NCBI RefSeq assembly: GCF_004310295.1
Contig: NZ_SISB01000002.1
Location: forward strand, 186,001-250,000
DNA from: Pseudomonas sp. BGI-2
GTDB lineage: Bacteria > Pseudomonadota > Gammaproteobacteria > Pseudomonadales > Pseudomonadaceae
DNA: 64,000 bases
Direction of reading: 5' to 3'
Shown: piece after piece, positions 28,134-39,800 of the stretch
Numbering within the stretch: the first letter of the stretch is position 1
Layout of the letters: the number at the start of each line of letters is the position of its first letter
The notes under the pieces: generated by a model
Databases searched by the model: none
Told to the model about the DNA's origin: nothing
The model's input: the letters and a program-made list of their open reading frames with translations, nothing else
Translations under genes and position numbers: made by a program

Positions 28134-29140
28134 GCGGCCACCTCGTCTCCGTCCCCTGTCAGGCTCTTGTTACGTTCGGCGAAGAAGCCCTGAACGTTGG
28201 CGCATTGTGCTTCCGTATCTTCCAAACGATTGAAGTGGGCGCGAAACTCCCTGGCGCCCGGCAAGGTTGCGAGATACCAGCCCACATGCTTTCGAGCAAT
28301 GCGTACGCCCATGACGTCTCCATAGAAGACATGCAGCGCAGCCAGATGCTCTAGCAGAATGCGTTCCACCTCGATCAGTTCCAGCGCCGGGAGTTTCTCG
28401 CCGGTACGCAGGAAATGATCGATCTCGCGAAAAATCCATGGCCGCCCCTGGGCAGCCCGGCCTACCAACAGGCCATCGGCACCGGTCGCGTCGAGCACGT
28501 ACCGGGCCTTCTCGGGTGAATCGATATCGCCATTGGCGAAGACCGGGATCGACACCGCCTGCTTGATCGCGGCGATGGTGTCGTACTCGGCTTCACCGGT
28601 GTACAGATCGGCACGGGTGCGGCCATGCACCGCCAGCGCCGTAATGCCTGCCTGCTCGGCGATCTTCGCCACCGTCAGGCCGTTCTTGTTGTCGCGGTCC
28701 CAGCCGGTACGGATCTTCAAGGTGACCGGCACATCAACCGCAGCCACGACGGCTTGCAGGATCTCGGTCACCAATGCTTCATCCTTCAACAGTGCGGAAC
28801 CGGCGGCCTTGTTGCAGACCTTCTTCGCCGGACAGCCCATGTTGATGTCAATAATCTGTGCGCCCAGTTCGACGTTGGCCCGGGCCGCATCCGCCAGCAT
28901 CTGTGCATCACCCCCGGCGATCTGTACCGAGCGTGGCTCGGGATCACCTTCGTGGATCATGCGCATCCGCGATTTGCGGGTGTTCCACAAGCTCATGTCG
29001 CTGGTGACCATTTCCGAGACTACAAGCCCTGCGCCCAGTCGCTTGCACAGCTGACGAAAGGGCTGGTCGGTGACGCCCGCCATGGGGGCGAGAATCAAGC
29101 CGTTGTGCAATGTATATGGACCGATGCGTACCGCCGACAT
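28130..29140 (-). CDS. dusB: tRNA-dihydrouridine synthase B (dusB)
   Basis: The 336-residue flavoprotein reduces uridine to dihydrouridine in tRNA with NADPH. The N-terminal [14 protein letters not shown], the catalytic cysteine segment [20 protein letters not shown] and the FMN-binding [11 protein letters not shown] are present in the right order. Pairing with fis supports DusB rather than DusA or DusC. Confidence 0.95.
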   Translation of the reverse strand: MSAVRIGPYTLHNGLILAPMAGVTDQPFRQLCKRLGAGLVVSEMVTSDMSLWNTRKSRMRMIHEGDPEPRSVQIAGGDAQMLADAARANVELGAQIIDINMGCPAKKVCNKAAGSALLKDEALVTEILQAVVAAVDVPVTLKIRTGWDRDNKNGLTVAKIAEQAGITALAVHGRTRADLYTGEAEYDTIAAIKQAVSIPVFANGDIDSPEKARYVLDATGADGLLVGRAAQGRPWIFREIDHFLRTGEKLPALELIEVERILLEHLAALHVFYGDVMGVRIARKHVGWYLATLPGAREFRAHFNRLEDTEAQCANVQGFFAERNKSLTGDGDEVAA

Positions 29141-29325
29141 AGGACTTCCCTGTTGTGGGGCCGGATCATGAGAGTTCGAAAAAGGGTTGGCATGATACCC
29201 GCTCTCGATGACTGGATAAAGGCTGAATTGAACAAAATCTGAACAGTAATTCTGTTATCGCCAGCGGTTTGGTATGAGCGGTCGAAGTCAGAAATATGCC
29301 GTCAAAGCCGTAACACTGAACCGTT

Positions 29326-30543
29326 TCACTCGGGCGAATGGAAGCTCAGGCTGTAATTCACCGCTTTGGCGCCTGGATCGAGGATATCCAGTGCGATGTG
29401 GATCGGCGTTTGCGGTGGCATCTCCGCCATGCCTTCGAGATCGCCGTTGAGGTACTCGCCGGGCTTGAAGCGACGGCTGGCGATCAGGTGACCGTTAAGG
29501 TCGGCGAAGCGCAGTTCCAGCAGCGGGAAGGGCTGGGAGAAGGGTGCGCGGTTGTAGATGATCGCATCGACCACCAGGGCTCCGTTGAACTCCGGGTGGC
29601 TGCGGACCACGAGGTTGCTGCTTTTGATTTTCGCAATGTCTACTTTAGATGGCACCGTGCAACCGAGTTGCGGGCACAGTTGCTGGAACCATGGACGGTA
29701 CTGGTCCTGACGCGCCAGTTCGTCAAAGTGGTAAGCGACGTATTGGCCGGCGAGCGCGGCGGCACCGAGCAGCACCAGCAGCAGCCAGAAAAGCCGTCGG
29801 CCCCAAGGGGAGCGACGTTTTTGCCAATCGAGTTGCAGCGGATCGTCAGTCAGGTCTTGCAAGGCGTCGGCACGTTCGGTCGACTCGCTGCGTTCGTGTC
29901 GCTTGCGCAAGGGGACAATCGGGGGCAAGTCGTCGTCGGGTGCATCGGTTGCCGACAGGCGATCATGGTGCAGGGGCATGTCGAGCGGATCATTCAGGCG
30001 CAATTGCGGCACCTGGGGCTCGTCGTCCAGATCAACCGGTTCCAGCGAGAACGAAGGTTCAGTGCGCGAGTGCTTGCCCGGATCAGTCTGTGTTTCCCGT
30101 TGGTCGGCTTCGACCGCCTGGGCGCGATCAGCCGCCGATTCGCTGAAGAGGCTGTCGGACCAAGGGGCTTCGTCATGATCGTTAGAGTCGCGTCGAGCGC
30201 TGAGGCTGTCTTCGCGTTGCCGGCCGAATTCCGTAGTCGGCTGGATTTCCCGTTGTTCGAGCCGGGCGAGTTCTTCGTCCAGGTCCAGGCTGTCCAGATC
30301 CAGTTCGGTGGCGGACCATTGCTTTTGGCTGATGGCGCGCTGGGCCGGCGGTTCGACAATGGCCGGGGCGACCGGTTTGACCGCGTCCTTGTCGGCCCGT
30401 TGCTCTAGCAGCTGCTTGGCGGCGTTGAACACCTGCAAGCACGAGCCGCAACGAACCACTCCGCGTGCCACGCTCAATTGAGCATGGCTGACGCGGAAAC
30501 TGGTTTGGCAATGCGGGCACTGGGTGACGAAGCTGTCGGTCAT
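29326..30543 (-). CDS. DUF3426 protein with N-terminal zinc ribbon
   Basis: The 405-residue product begins with an MJ0042-type zinc ribbon, CPHCQTSF...VRCGSCLQVF (residues 9-39), then a long acidic, low-complexity linker (~60-240), one membrane helix at about 250-273 (LFWLLLVLLGAAALAGQYVA), and a C-terminal DUF3426 domain that should lie in the periplasm. The function is unknown. It sits between prmA and dusB, 30 bases after prmA, as in P. aeruginosa. The 185-base gap before dusB holds no gene. Confidence 0.88.
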   Translation of the reverse strand: MTDSFVTQCPHCQTSFRVSHAQLSVARGVVRCGSCLQVFNAAKQLLEQRADKDAVKPVAPAIVEPPAQRAISQKQWSATELDLDSLDLDEELARLEQREIQPTTEFGRQREDSLSARRDSNDHDEAPWSDSLFSESAADRAQAVEADQRETQTDPGKHSRTEPSFSLEPVDLDDEPQVPQLRLNDPLDMPLHHDRLSATDAPDDDLPPIVPLRKRHERSESTERADALQDLTDDPLQLDWQKRRSPWGRRLFWLLLVLLGAAALAGQYVAYHFDELARQDQYRPWFQQLCPQLGCTVPSKVDIAKIKSSNLVVRSHPEFNGALVVDAIIYNRAPFSQPFPLLELRFADLNGHLIASRRFKPGEYLNGDLEGMAEMPPQTPIHIALDILDPGAKAVNYSLSFHSPE

Positions 30544-30573
30544 GCGGCGATCCGGTTTATGCAGGCGCTCATT

Positions 30574-31452
30574 CTAGCGCCGACGGCCAGTGATGCGCAC
30601 CCAGCCATCGCGATTGGCGATCGGGTCCAGATCGAAGTCTTGAGCGTAGGCTTTGGCGACTTCTTCACCTTGCTCGGCGAGGATGCCCGACAGCGCCAGA
30701 CGACCACTGGGTTTGACCAGGCTGGACAATTGCGGCGCCAGGGAAACCAGCGGTCCGGCAAGAATGTTCGCCACCAGCACATCGGCCTGAACCTGCGGTA
30801 GATCTTCCGGCAGGTACAGCGGGAAGAGTGCTTCGGCAATGTTGTTGCGCCCGGCGTTGTCGCGAGACGCTTCAAGCGCCTGCACGTCGATGTCGGTGCC
30901 GACCGCTTCCTTGGCGCCCAGCAGCAGGGCGGCAATTGCCAGAATCCCCGAGCCGCAACCGAAGTCGAGGACGTTGCAGTCTTTGAGATCCTGACCGTCG
31001 AGCCATTCCAGGCACAGTGCGGTGGTCGGGTGGGTGCCGGTGCCGAACGCCAGGCCCGGGTCCAGCAGAATGTTCACGGCGTCGGGTTCAGGGGCGGCGT
31101 GCCAGCTTGGAACGATCCACAGGCGCTGACCGAAGCGCATTGGCTGGAAATCGTCCATCCAGCTCCGTTCCCAATCCTGGTCTTCGATGACTTCGCTGTG
31201 ATGCTCGGGCAGCGGGCTGCCGGTCAGCAGCTCCAGATGGGCCAGCACGCTGGCGGCTTCGGTGCCACCTTCGAACAGGGCCAGCAGGTGCGTATGCGAC
31301 CACAACGGCGTGGTGTTGAGTTCTGGCTCGAAGATTGGCTGGTCTTCGGCGTCCATGAAGGTCACCGACACGGCACCCACTTCAAGGAAAGCGTCTTCGT
31401 AGGTTTCGGCTTGTTCTGGGCTGATGGCGAGACGGACTTGCAGCCAAGGCAT
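30574..31452 (-). CDS. prmA: Ribosomal protein L11 methyltransferase (prmA)
   Basis: The 292-residue enzyme trimethylates ribosomal protein L11 with SAM. The N-terminal L11-binding domain begins [16 protein letters not shown], and the methyltransferase domain contains [14 protein letters not shown] and the SAM motif [15 protein letters not shown]. The start at 31452 matches the family; the frame is open 54 codons further upstream but runs into a REP repeat, so that part is not coding. Confidence 0.96.
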   Translation of the reverse strand: MPWLQVRLAISPEQAETYEDAFLEVGAVSVTFMDAEDQPIFEPELNTTPLWSHTHLLALFEGGTEAASVLAHLELLTGSPLPEHHSEVIEDQDWERSWMDDFQPMRFGQRLWIVPSWHAAPEPDAVNILLDPGLAFGTGTHPTTALCLEWLDGQDLKDCNVLDFGCGSGILAIAALLLGAKEAVGTDIDVQALEASRDNAGRNNIAEALFPLYLPEDLPQVQADVLVANILAGPLVSLAPQLSSLVKPSGRLALSGILAEQGEEVAKAYAQDFDLDPIANRDGWVRITGRRR

Positions 31453-31562
31453 GGCGGGCACCTTTGAAAAATATTGATTGCAGCCTAGCGGGCTGCGAGA
31501 AGCGCGCAAGTTTACGCGAGCGCGGAGCAGAAGACGACAAGGCCGACATATGCGTGTTCTTC

Positions 31563-31650
31563 GTAGGAGCGAGGCTTGCCCGCGAAGAACGATGACATGG
31601 TAAGTCTGAAACACCGCGGCGTTTGGTTCGCGGGCAAGCCTCGCTCCTAC
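31563..31650. repeat. REP-type inverted pair between accC and prmA
   Basis: Two perfect 24-base arms (31563-31586 and 31627-31650) of the GTAGGAGCGAGGCTTGCCCG class flank a 40-base spacer. Confidence 0.9.
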
Positions 31651-31677
31651 AGAGGGAGATATGAAACCTCCAGAAAC

Positions 31678-31705
31678 AACAAAGCCGCTCGAAAGCGGCT
31701 TTGTT
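31678..31705 (-). terminator. Rho-independent terminator of the acc operon
   Basis: AACAAAGCCGCT (31678-31689) and AGCGGCTTTGTT (31694-31705) form a perfect 12-bp stem with a CGAA loop. On the minus strand it ends in a T-rich tail. It lies 15 bases after the accC stop. Confidence 0.85.
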
Positions 31706-31720
31706 AGATCGGATCACAGA

Positions 31721-33079
31721 CTAGTGCTTGTCGCCAGCCAGCTTGTGTTCCAGGTAGTGGATGTTGATTCCACCTTTGCAGAAGCCTTCGTCGCGGACCA
31801 GATCGCGGTGCAGCGGGATGTTGGTCTTGATCCCGTCGACAACGATTTCGTCCAGCGCATTGCGCATGCGCGCCAACGCTTCGTCACGAGTTGCGCCGTA
31901 GGTGATCAGCTTGCCGATCAACGAATCGTAGTTCGGCGGAACGGCATAACCGCTGTACAGGTGCGAATCGACGCGAACGCCGTTGCCGCCTGGGGCGTGG
32001 AAATGCTTGACCGTGCCTGGGCTCGGCATGAAGGTTTTCGGGTCTTCGGCGTTGATCCGGCATTCCAGTGCATGACCGCGGATAACCACGTCTTCCTGGG
32101 TGTACGACAACTTGTTGCCAGCGGCGATGCTGAGCATCTCCTTGACGATGTCGATGCCGGTGACCATTTCCGAAACCGGGTGCTCAACCTGAACGCGGGT
32201 GTTCATTTCGATGAAATAGAACGCGCCGTTCTCGTACAGGAACTCGAAAGTACCCGCACCACGGTAGTTGATGTCGATGCACGCCTTGACGCAGCGGGCG
32301 AGGACTTCAGCGCGAGCCTTCTCGTCGATGCCCGGTGCCGGCGCTTCTTCGAGAACCTTCTGGTGACGACGTTGCAGCGAGCAATCGCGGTCGCCCAGAT
32401 GGATGGCGTGGCCCTGGCCATCGGAAAGCACCTGGACTTCCACGTGACGTGGGTTGGTCAGGAATTTTTCCAGATAGACCATCGGGTTGCCGAACGCCGC
32501 GCCTGCTTCGGTGCGGGTCAGCTTTGCGAAGGAGATCAGGTCTTCTTCTTTATGCACAACGCGCATGCCACGACCACCACCGCCGCCAGCGGCTTTGATG
32601 ATCACCGGGTAACCGACTTCGCGACCGATGCGCAGAGCGGTTTCTTCGTCTTCAGGCAGTGGGCCGTCGGAACCCGGAACGGTTGGAACGCCCGCAGCGA
32701 TCATGGCGTGCTTGGCCGAAACCTTGTCGCCCATCAGGCGAATGGTGTCGGCTTTCGGACCAATGAACGCGAAGCCGGAGTTCTCGACCTGTTCAGCGAA
32801 ATCAGCGTTTTCCGCAAGGAAACCGTAGCCTGGGTGAATGGCGGTAGCGCCGGTCACTTCGGCTGCAGCGATGATTGCCGGAATATGCAGGTAAGACTTT
32901 GCAGCCGAGGCCGGACCGATGCAGACGGATTCGTCTGCCAGGCCCAGGTGCATCAGCTCTTTGTCAGCCGTGGAATAAACGGCGACGGTCTTGATGCCCA
33001 TCTCTTTGCAGGCGCGCAGGATTCGCAGGGCGATCTCACCGCGGTTGGCGATCAGAACTTTTTCCAACTTCGCAGTCAT
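31721..33079 (-). CDS. accC: Acetyl-CoA carboxylase, biotin carboxylase subunit (accC)
   Basis: The 452-residue subunit carboxylates the biotin on AccB with ATP and bicarbonate in the first step of fatty acid synthesis. The N-terminus [14 protein letters not shown], the ATP-grasp glycine loop [14 protein letters not shown] and the catalytic [11 protein letters not shown] segment are present. The ATG at 33079 has GGAGAG nicely placed upstream. It lies 17 bases after accB and ends before a strong terminator. Confidence 0.97.
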   Translation of the reverse strand: MTAKLEKVLIANRGEIALRILRACKEMGIKTVAVYSTADKELMHLGLADESVCIGPASAAKSYLHIPAIIAAAEVTGATAIHPGYGFLAENADFAEQVENSGFAFIGPKADTIRLMGDKVSAKHAMIAAGVPTVPGSDGPLPEDEETALRIGREVGYPVIIKAAGGGGGRGMRVVHKEEDLISFAKLTRTEAGAAFGNPMVYLEKFLTNPRHVEVQVLSDGQGHAIHLGDRDCSLQRRHQKVLEEAPAPGIDEKARAEVLARCVKACIDINYRGAGTFEFLYENGAFYFIEMNTRVQVEHPVSEMVTGIDIVKEMLSIAAGNKLSYTQEDVVIRGHALECRINAEDPKTFMPSPGTVKHFHAPGGNGVRVDSHLYSGYAVPPNYDSLIGKLITYGATRDEALARMRNALDEIVVDGIKTNIPLHRDLVRDEGFCKGGINIHYLEHKLAGDKH

Positions 33080-33096
33080 CAAAGTCTCTCCGCGGT

Positions 33097-33558
33097 TCAA
33101 ACGATGGTGAACAGCGGTTGGTCGTACTCAACCGGCTGGCCGTCTTCGACGAGGATGGATTCGATCACACCGCTGGTTTCAGCTTCGATGTGGTTCATCA
33201 TCTTCATGGCTTCGACGATGCACAGGGTGTCGCCTTTCTTCACGGTCTGGCCGACTTCAACGAAGGACGGCGAGCTTGGCGAAGACTTGCGATAGAAGGT
33301 GCCGACCATCGGCGAACGGGCAACGGTGCCGTTCAGAACTGGCGCGGCCGGAGCAGCAGGTGCTGCAGCGGCAACCGGAGCGGCAGCAACAGGCGCAGGT
33401 GCCGGAGCGTGCATTGGAGCCGGTGCGTAGTACTGCTGAGCCGGGGTCTTGCTATGACGGCTGATGCGTACGGACTCTTCGCCTTCCTTGATCTCGAGCT
33501 CGTCGATGCCGGACTCTTCCAGCAGTTCGATCAGTTTCTTAACTTTACGGATATCCAT
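33097..33558 (-). CDS. accB: Biotin carboxyl carrier protein (accB)
   Basis: The 153-residue carrier has an N-terminal helical part, a proline/alanine-rich linker (residues ~45-75) and a C-terminal biotinyl domain with [10 protein letters not shown]. The biotinylated lysine is K119. It carries carboxybiotin between AccC and the carboxyltransferase. It is the second gene of aroQ-accB-accC. Confidence 0.97.
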   Translation of the reverse strand: MDIRKVKKLIELLEESGIDELEIKEGEESVRISRHSKTPAQQYYAPAPMHAPAPAPVAAAPVAAAAPAAPAAPVLNGTVARSPMVGTFYRKSSPSSPSFVEVGQTVKKGDTLCIVEAMKMMNHIEAETSGVIESILVEDGQPVEYDQPLFTIV

Positions 33559-33604
33559 GAATCATCAACTCCCAAGGGTCGGTCAGGGGCGTTACGCTTG
33601 TTGT

Positions 33605-34057
33605 TCAAGCTGTTGCCGGTCTTTCAAGCTGCTCCAGGGCGGCCTCCAGGGCCAGTCGATAACCGCTGGCGCCAAGGCCGCAGATCACTCCCACCGCTAC
33701 GTCGGAGAAGTAAGAGTGATGGCGGAAAGGTTCGCGTTTGTGCACGTTAGACAAATGCACTTCGATGAATGGGATGCTCACCGCCAGCAACGCGTCACGT
33801 AATGCGACGCTTGTGTGCGTAAAAGCTGCTGGATTGATCAGAATGAAGTCCACACCTTCACTGCGGGCAGCGTGGATGCGGTCAATCAATTCGTACTCGG
33901 CGTTGCTTTGCAGGTGCAGCAGATGGTGGCCGGCTTCACGGGCACGGCGTTCCAGGTCCTGGTTGATCTGCGCCAGTGTCGTAGCGCCATAGGTGCCCGG
34001 CTCGCGGGTGCCGAGCAAGTTCAAGTTGGGTCCGTGCAAAACCAATAGCGTCGCCAT
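33605..34057 (-). CDS. aroQ: Type II 3-dehydroquinate dehydratase (aroQ)
   Basis: The 150-residue enzyme forms 3-dehydroshikimate in the shikimate pathway. The signature [21 protein letters not shown] holds the catalytic tyrosine and arginine, and [16 protein letters not shown] follows at residues ~75-90. It is the usual partner ahead of accB. The 131 bases between it and dsbD contain no gene. Confidence 0.96.
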   Translation of the reverse strand: MATLLVLHGPNLNLLGTREPGTYGATTLAQINQDLERRAREAGHHLLHLQSNAEYELIDRIHAARSEGVDFILINPAAFTHTSVALRDALLAVSIPFIEVHLSNVHKREPFRHHSYFSDVAVGVICGLGASGYRLALEAALEQLERPATA

Positions 34058-34188
34058 CTGCTGTTCCTTGTTATCTGTGTGCAGTTGTCAGAACCCGGCG
34101 ACTATGCCGCAAAGCCTTTGTGACTGTCCAGTTCTATGCAATAGCCAGCACGATGGCCGATGTTTGCGCGAAATATGTGACCGGGTGA

Positions 34189-35940
34189 TTAAATCCGGTC
34201 ATTTGCTTTCGCAACACGTTCGGCGAAGTCTGGCGCGTTGATCTCGCCGATCACTCGCACATCGGCGCGTTCGACACCGTCCTTGCCGAAAAACATCAGG
34301 GCCGGAGGGCCGAACAATTTGTAGCGATCGAGCAGTGCGCGTTGCTCGGCATTACTGGCAGTGATGTCGAAGCGGATCAGGCGATAGCCTTTCAGGCGTT
34401 CGACGACCGTGGCGTCGTTGAGCACTTCGCGTTCGATGACTTTGCAGCTGATGCACCAGTCGGCGTACCAGTCGAGCAGCAGTGGGGTGCCTGAAGATTT
34501 GGCTTCGGCGAGGACGCGGTCCAGGTCCGCCGGGGTGCTGATGGTTTGCCAGGCGCTGGAGTTTTTCGGCTGTTCATTGCCGGCAACAATGCGCGGCTGA
34601 CCAATCGGGTTGAGCGGGTCGGTCTGCCCGCTGAACGCCCCGAACCAACAGGCCAGCGCGTAAAACAGCAGAAACACCCCGAGCAGTTGGCCGAGGCGTT
34701 TTCGAGGAGGTTTGTAGACGAATTCCAGAGCGCCCATGAACAGGCCGACGCCACCGGCCAGCAAACCGATCAGCAGCAAGGTGATCTGGCCCGGCAATAC
34801 GCGACTGACCAGCCCGATCGCCAATCCCAGCAACAACACGCCAATCGCATTTTTCACATAGACCAGCCACGGCCCGCTTTTCGGCAGCCAGGCCGCGCCA
34901 CCAGTGGCCACGAGCAGCAGCGGTGCGCCCATGCCGAGGCCGAGCATGAACAGTTTCAATCCGCCCCCCAGCGCATCGCCGCTGGCGCTGATGTAAAGCA
35001 GCGCACCGGCCAGCGGCGCCGAAACGCAGGGCGACACCAGTAGGCTGGAAACCACGCCCAGCACCGCGGCGCCCCAGAGCGAACCGCCTTCGGTGCGGCC
35101 GGCGATCCGGTCCAGCCGACTGCTGATGGCCTGTGGCAACTTGAGTTCGAACACGCCGAACATCGCGAGGGCAAACAGCGCAAAAAACATCGCGAAGGGC
35201 ACCAGCACCCACGCCGATTGCAGACGGGCCTGGAGGTTGAGTTGAGCGCCGAACATCCCCATCAACGCCCCCAGCAGGGCGAAGCAAACGGCCATTGGCA
35301 GCACGTAAGCGAGCGACAGATTGAAGCCGCGCAACCCGCCGACCTGACCGCGCAAAACCACGCCGGAGAGGATCGGCAGCATCGGCAGGACACAGGGGGT
35401 GAAGGTCAAACCCAGACCTGCGAGAAAGAACAAGGCGAGTTCGCGCCAGCTCCAGCGCTGTGCCGTGGCGGGTGTCGGTACGCCAATGCCATCGATGTTC
35501 AGGCGCTCGGTTTCGGGGGGATAACACAGGCCTTTGTCGGCGCAGCCCTGATAGGTCACGGCCAGCGTGAAGGCGCGCGGATCGGTGCGCGGCACTTCGA
35601 CGTCGAGAATGCCGTGATAGACCTCGACGTCGCCAAAGTACTCATCGTGCTTCTGTTCGCCCTTGGGCAATTGCGCCGCGCCAAGGCCAACCTCGGTTGG
35701 ATCGGCGCGAAACTGAAAGCGATGACGATAGAGGTAGTAACCCTCTGTCGCGACAAAACGCAGTTTGATCGATTGCGGCGTGCTGTCTACCAGGCTCAGC
35801 TGAAACGCCTCGCGCACCGGCAGGAAGTCGGCGCTGTTGTTGATCGAGCCCAGGGTGGAACTGGGCCGACTCTCCAGCAACCCGGCGGCGGTAGCCGGCA
35901 GGGCGAGCACTAAAAGCAGCAGGCAGAGCAAACGGCGCAT
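34189..35940 (-). CDS. dsbD: Thiol:disulfide interchange protein DsbD (dipZ)
   Basis: The 583-residue inner-membrane protein carries electrons from cytoplasmic thioredoxin to periplasmic oxidised cysteines. It has a signal peptide (MRRLLCLLLLVLALPATAAG), a periplasmic alpha domain with the cysteine pair in GCADKGLCYPP, eight membrane helices with the cysteines FTPCVLP and SPCVSAP, and a C-terminal thioredoxin-like domain with WCISC (C496, C499). The start at 35940 is set by the signal peptide; the open frame upstream covers repeat DNA. Confidence 0.95.
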   Translation of the reverse strand: MRRLLCLLLLVLALPATAAGLLESRPSSTLGSINNSADFLPVREAFQLSLVDSTPQSIKLRFVATEGYYLYRHRFQFRADPTEVGLGAAQLPKGEQKHDEYFGDVEVYHGILDVEVPRTDPRAFTLAVTYQGCADKGLCYPPETERLNIDGIGVPTPATAQRWSWRELALFFLAGLGLTFTPCVLPMLPILSGVVLRGQVGGLRGFNLSLAYVLPMAVCFALLGALMGMFGAQLNLQARLQSAWVLVPFAMFFALFALAMFGVFELKLPQAISSRLDRIAGRTEGGSLWGAAVLGVVSSLLVSPCVSAPLAGALLYISASGDALGGGLKLFMLGLGMGAPLLLVATGGAAWLPKSGPWLVYVKNAIGVLLLGLAIGLVSRVLPGQITLLLIGLLAGGVGLFMGALEFVYKPPRKRLGQLLGVFLLFYALACWFGAFSGQTDPLNPIGQPRIVAGNEQPKNSSAWQTISTPADLDRVLAEAKSSGTPLLLDWYADWCISCKVIEREVLNDATVVERLKGYRLIRFDITASNAEQRALLDRYKLFGPPALMFFGKDGVERADVRVIGEINAPDFAERVAKANDRI

Positions 35941-36010
35941 GACAATCTCGCGTATCGGAATTGGGGGCATGATAGCGGACGTCGGGCGGGTGTGCAGGGC
36001 GGGGCGTTTT

Positions 36011-36119
36011 TGATCGTTCCCACGCTCCGCGTGGGAATGCAGCCCGGGACGCTCCGCGTCCCAAAAGCGGACGCAGAGCGTCCATTGAGGCATTCCCACG
36101 CAGAGCGTGGGAACGATCA
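36011..36119. repeat. Composite REP element of the GTTCCCACGCTCCGCGTGGG class
   Basis: Outer arms TGATCGTTCCCACGCTC (36011-36027) and GAGCGTGGGAACGATCA (36103-36119) are perfect inverted repeats. Inside are further palindromes, CCCACGCTCCGCGTGGG and GGGACGCTCCGCGTCCC among them, so the element folds into several stacked hairpins. It lies between the chemoreceptor and dsbD. Confidence 0.9.
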
Positions 36120-36130
36120 TCAGTAAGCCG

Positions 36131-38077
36131 TCAGACGCGGAAGGCCTGAACGGCTGTATGCAATCGCCCGCCCAACACCAGCAGATTTTCCCCCTGCTCG
36201 CGTCCCTCGCCGATGCGCAGCAAGTTATCCCCGCCCAATTGGTGAATCCGTTCGCTGTGATCGCGGATCTCACTGACAGCCCCACTCTGCTGCGCAGTGA
36301 CATCGGCGATGCGCACGGCGGTGTCGGAAATGGTCTGGATCGCCCCGACGATTTTATCCAGTGCACCATCGGCCGCCTGCGCCTGATTGGCCGTGGCTTC
36401 GGCGTGCTCGACCTGGGCGCGCATGCCTTCCACCGATTGCCGCGCGGCGGTTTGCAGGCCTGCGATCAAGGTCTGGATTTCTGCCGTGGCCCCGGCCGTG
36501 CGTTGCGCCAGTGAGCGAACTTCTTCCGCCACCACCGCAAACCCTCGCCCCATTTCTCCAGCGCGGGCGGCTTCGATGGCGGCGTTCAGGGCCAGCAGGT
36601 TGGTCTGGTCGGCAATCGAGCGGATCACCGTCAACACGCCGCCGATGGTCGCTGATTCTTCAGCCAGGTGCTCGATCATCTGTGCATTGCCTTGCACTTC
36701 ACCCACCAGCGCATGCAGGCCGGTGAGGCTCAGGCCGATGACTTTCTGGCCATGCTCAACCGCCAGTCCGGCATGGCGACTGGCGTCGGCGGCCTGGCTG
36801 GCATCGCCGGCGACTTGTTGAATCGTTGCTTCCAGTTCGCCGAGAGAATCACGAATCAGCGCGGTGTCGCCGGCCTGGTGTTCGGCGCCGCTGTGCAAGT
36901 CGTTGCTCAACTCGGCCAGGGTGCGACTGCTGCCGGCGACCTGCTCGGCATTCAGGCGAATGGTCCCCACCAGGTCCACCAGGTACGCACGCATGCGATT
37001 GAGCGACGCTTCAATGTCGTGCAGTTCGCGATTGGTTTTGCCCAATTGAATGTCCTGGCTGAAGTCGCCTTCGGCCCAGGTCGAAAGGGCGGGGGCGAGG
37101 TTGGTCAGCGTCCGGGCCAGTTTCCGTTGCAAGGTGTCGATCAACAAGGCGATCAGCAGAATCAGGCCGATCATCACGCCTTGCATCAAGCGCACTTCGC
37201 CCTGAATCTGCCCGTGCTGGGCGCGGACCACCGGCTCCAGTGCGGCGATGGCCTGCTGCACGTCGGCGATTTTCAGGTGCGTCGCCGTGCTGAGGTCGGT
37301 GCGCTTCTGGATCTGGTCGCGAGTGCGTGAAAGTTCTGCGGGGTAGCGCGTCAGCAGGCTGTTGAGTTCCCGTTTGAGGCCGACACCGGCATCTTCGGCG
37401 ACGGCTTTTTCGGTATTCTCCAGGCCCATCATCGCCGCGAAATCATCCGTGCCGGATTCGCTGCTGGCCGCCACGCCGAGCAACGGCAAGGCGCCAATCA
37501 GCTCAGACTGCGCGCGGATGCTGGCGACTTCGCGCTCGACATCAGCGGCCAGTTCACTGCGACCGCTGCTGACCAGTTTGTCCCGGGCCAGCGACAGTTT
37601 GCCCAGGTGCTGGGACGCAGCGAGCAAGGGCGCAAGGTACGCCGCGTTGCCACTGGCGTACTGGCTGAGTTGGTCGAGACTTGCGCCCAGTTCGCGTTCG
37701 GCTTGCAGCAACAGCGCCTGAGGATCACCGGCGAGTTTGCCGGCGGCCAGCAGGTCGGTTTTGCTGAATTCATTCAGGTTCGACAGGCTCGGACGCAACG
37801 TGTCGGCTAGGGCCGGCGGCAGTTCACCGAGTTCCTTTTGCAGGCCGTCAATGGCCTGGTTGGCGCTGCTCAGGCGCAGGGCATCGCCGCTGGCGAGGTA
37901 GTCGTCGACGTTTCGCTCCACTTCATTTTGAAATTGCTGGGACAAACTCAGGTAACGCTCCATCAGCAGATAAGGGCGTTCGAGGGCTTTTTGCGACCAC
38001 CAGAGCGTCGCGCCAAGGGCCACGCACACGGCGACTAAAAGGAGGGTGTTGAGATTGGTCAGCAGCTTCAGGCGCAT
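36131..38077 (-). CDS. Methyl-accepting chemotaxis protein (CtpL-like)
   Basis: The 648-residue receptor has a membrane helix at 8-28, a long helical periplasmic sensor region, a second helix at about 300-320, a HAMP-like part and a signalling domain with the hairpin tip [19 protein letters not shown]. By position between dsbD and gcbA it matches CtpL (PA4844) of P. aeruginosa, reported as a receptor for phosphate starvation. I leave the symbol blank because the ligand region cannot be judged by eye. Confidence 0.88.
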   Translation of the reverse strand: MRLKLLTNLNTLLLVAVCVALGATLWWSQKALERPYLLMERYLSLSQQFQNEVERNVDDYLASGDALRLSSANQAIDGLQKELGELPPALADTLRPSLSNLNEFSKTDLLAAGKLAGDPQALLLQAERELGASLDQLSQYASGNAAYLAPLLAASQHLGKLSLARDKLVSSGRSELAADVEREVASIRAQSELIGALPLLGVAASSESGTDDFAAMMGLENTEKAVAEDAGVGLKRELNSLLTRYPAELSRTRDQIQKRTDLSTATHLKIADVQQAIAALEPVVRAQHGQIQGEVRLMQGVMIGLILLIALLIDTLQRKLARTLTNLAPALSTWAEGDFSQDIQLGKTNRELHDIEASLNRMRAYLVDLVGTIRLNAEQVAGSSRTLAELSNDLHSGAEHQAGDTALIRDSLGELEATIQQVAGDASQAADASRHAGLAVEHGQKVIGLSLTGLHALVGEVQGNAQMIEHLAEESATIGGVLTVIRSIADQTNLLALNAAIEAARAGEMGRGFAVVAEEVRSLAQRTAGATAEIQTLIAGLQTAARQSVEGMRAQVEHAEATANQAQAADGALDKIVGAIQTISDTAVRIADVTAQQSGAVSEIRDHSERIHQLGGDNLLRIGEGREQGENLLVLGGRLHTAVQAFRV

Positions 38078-38129
38078 CGCGGGTCTACCAACGGCAGAAT
38101 GGTAAGCGCCTGAAGTTATTGCGTTTCTG

Positions 38130-39800
38130 TTACAGAGTTATGACCGAATGGGTCCATTCCGATGAAAAAGTGGCACTTTGCTTTGACGTCCGCGCAGCTT
38201 GCACGCGATTACGTCCGCCATCCTTGGCGCGGTACAGCGCTTCGTCTGCCTGGCTGGCCATCATCAGGCTGTCGGAGTGTTCGCACAGCTCCACCACACC
38301 CGCGCTGAACGTACACCACAGATCCTGGGGCTGGGCCGGGTAGTGGATTTCGGCAAATCGCTGACGGATTTCATCGAGTACTTTGTGGGCCGATTCGAGA
38401 TCGGTGTCCGGCATGACGATGGCGAATTCTTCACCGCCGTAGCGGCCGATGAAGTCGGTCTTGCGCAACCGCTGCTTGAGGAACAGCGCCAGGCTCTTGA
38501 TGACCCGGTCACCCATGGGGTGGCCGTGGCTGTCGTTGACCCGTTTGAAGTGGTCGATGTCGAGCATCGCAAAACTCAGCGGCTTGCTCTCGCGGCGGGC
38601 GCGGAAGCTGCAGTCTTCGAGCAATTGCAGGATGTGGGTGTGGTTGTACAAGCCGGTCAGGCTGTCGCGGACCATCCGCGCTTTCAGATTGCGCGCCCGC
38701 GCCGCGCGGTTGCGCACGGTGGTGATCAGGTGTCGCGGCTTGATCGGTTTGGTCAGGAAGTCGTCACCACCTTCGCTCATGGCGTCGAGTTGCTTGTCCA
38801 GATCGTCTTCGGCCGACAGGTAAATGATCGGCACGCTGACGTAACGGTCGTTGTGACGGATCACTTTGGCCAGTTCCGTGCCGGTGCAGGTCGGCATGTA
38901 CATGTCGAGGATGATCAGGTCTGGCTGGAAGTCCGCCAGTTCAGCCATGGCCTGAATCGGGTCGATCAAGGTTCGCGTGACGATCCCGGCGCTGTTGAGC
39001 AGGCGCTCGGTGTGCAAGGCCTGGGCGCGGGAGTCGTCGATGATCAACACTCTATAAGGTTCGTACTGGGCGACACAGGTCAGGACTTCGATCTTCTCCA
39101 GCAGGCTCGAGGCTTCGAGGGTGCCGGTGAGGAATTCCTGGCCACCGGCCCGCACGGCGGCGAGGCGGGTCGGGGTGTCGGTTTCAAGCAAGCTGAAAAA
39201 TAAAAGCGGCAGCCGATGGTCGAGACCTTCCTGGGCCTCGGCGGCCAGTTTCAGGCCGATGCCGGGGCCACTGAAGTCCACGTCCATGACGATCGCGGCA
39301 GGAAGGCGCTCGACCATCGAGGAGCGAAACGCAGCAACGCTGTCCAGGGACTGGGCGCTGAGCCCGAAAAATTCCAGCTGCTTGGCCAGGCGTTCGGCGC
39401 GGTCATGATCCTGCAGCATCACGTAGATGGGCTTGCGCAGCGGCGGCAGAAAGGTTTGATCGAGCTGATCGCCGTGGCGCAGACCGGTTCGCGACAGGCG
39501 CTGCATCAAGCGATTGAGGTCGGTGATCAGTCCGCTGCTCAGGCGTCCGCGATTGGCGTCGACAGCCTCCAGCGACTGGCCGATGTAGCGCGCCAGTTGA
39601 GTGTGTTCCGGTTGTTCGAAACGCTCGGCAAACCGCAGCAGGCGCAGGTTGGCCTCGCTCAGTTCCGACAAATCGATGGTGGACCATTCGCTGCGTTGCA
39701 GGCGCTGCCATATCTCAAGAATTTGACGTGCCTGATGAATTACCCGCTGGGCAAAGTGGTGCTTGAGGCGCTCACGGCTGGGGTCTTCTGGCTCGGTCAT
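38130..39800 (-). CDS. gcbA: Diguanylate cyclase with two receiver domains (GcbA)
   Basis: The 556-residue protein has an N-terminal helical part, a diverged first receiver (~130-230, [10 protein letters not shown]), a typical second receiver ([10 protein letters not shown]...[13 protein letters not shown]), and a GGDEF domain with GGEEF at about 455-459. An RKTD inhibitory site stands five residues before GGEEF, so the enzyme should make c-di-GMP from GTP and be limited by its product. In P. fluorescens Pf0-1 the gene in this position, gcbA, promotes early surface attachment. It neighbours the chemoreceptor as in other pseudomonads. Confidence 0.9.
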   Translation of the reverse strand: MTEPEDPSRERLKHHFAQRVIHQARQILEIWQRLQRSEWSTIDLSELSEANLRLLRFAERFEQPEHTQLARYIGQSLEAVDANRGRLSSGLITDLNRLMQRLSRTGLRHGDQLDQTFLPPLRKPIYVMLQDHDRAERLAKQLEFFGLSAQSLDSVAAFRSSMVERLPAAIVMDVDFSGPGIGLKLAAEAQEGLDHRLPLLFFSLLETDTPTRLAAVRAGGQEFLTGTLEASSLLEKIEVLTCVAQYEPYRVLIIDDSRAQALHTERLLNSAGIVTRTLIDPIQAMAELADFQPDLIILDMYMPTCTGTELAKVIRHNDRYVSVPIIYLSAEDDLDKQLDAMSEGGDDFLTKPIKPRHLITTVRNRAARARNLKARMVRDSLTGLYNHTHILQLLEDCSFRARRESKPLSFAMLDIDHFKRVNDSHGHPMGDRVIKSLALFLKQRLRKTDFIGRYGGEEFAIVMPDTDLESAHKVLDEIRQRFAEIHYPAQPQDLWCTFSAGVVELCEHSDSLMMASQADEALYRAKDGGRNRVQAARTSKQSATFSSEWTHSVITL

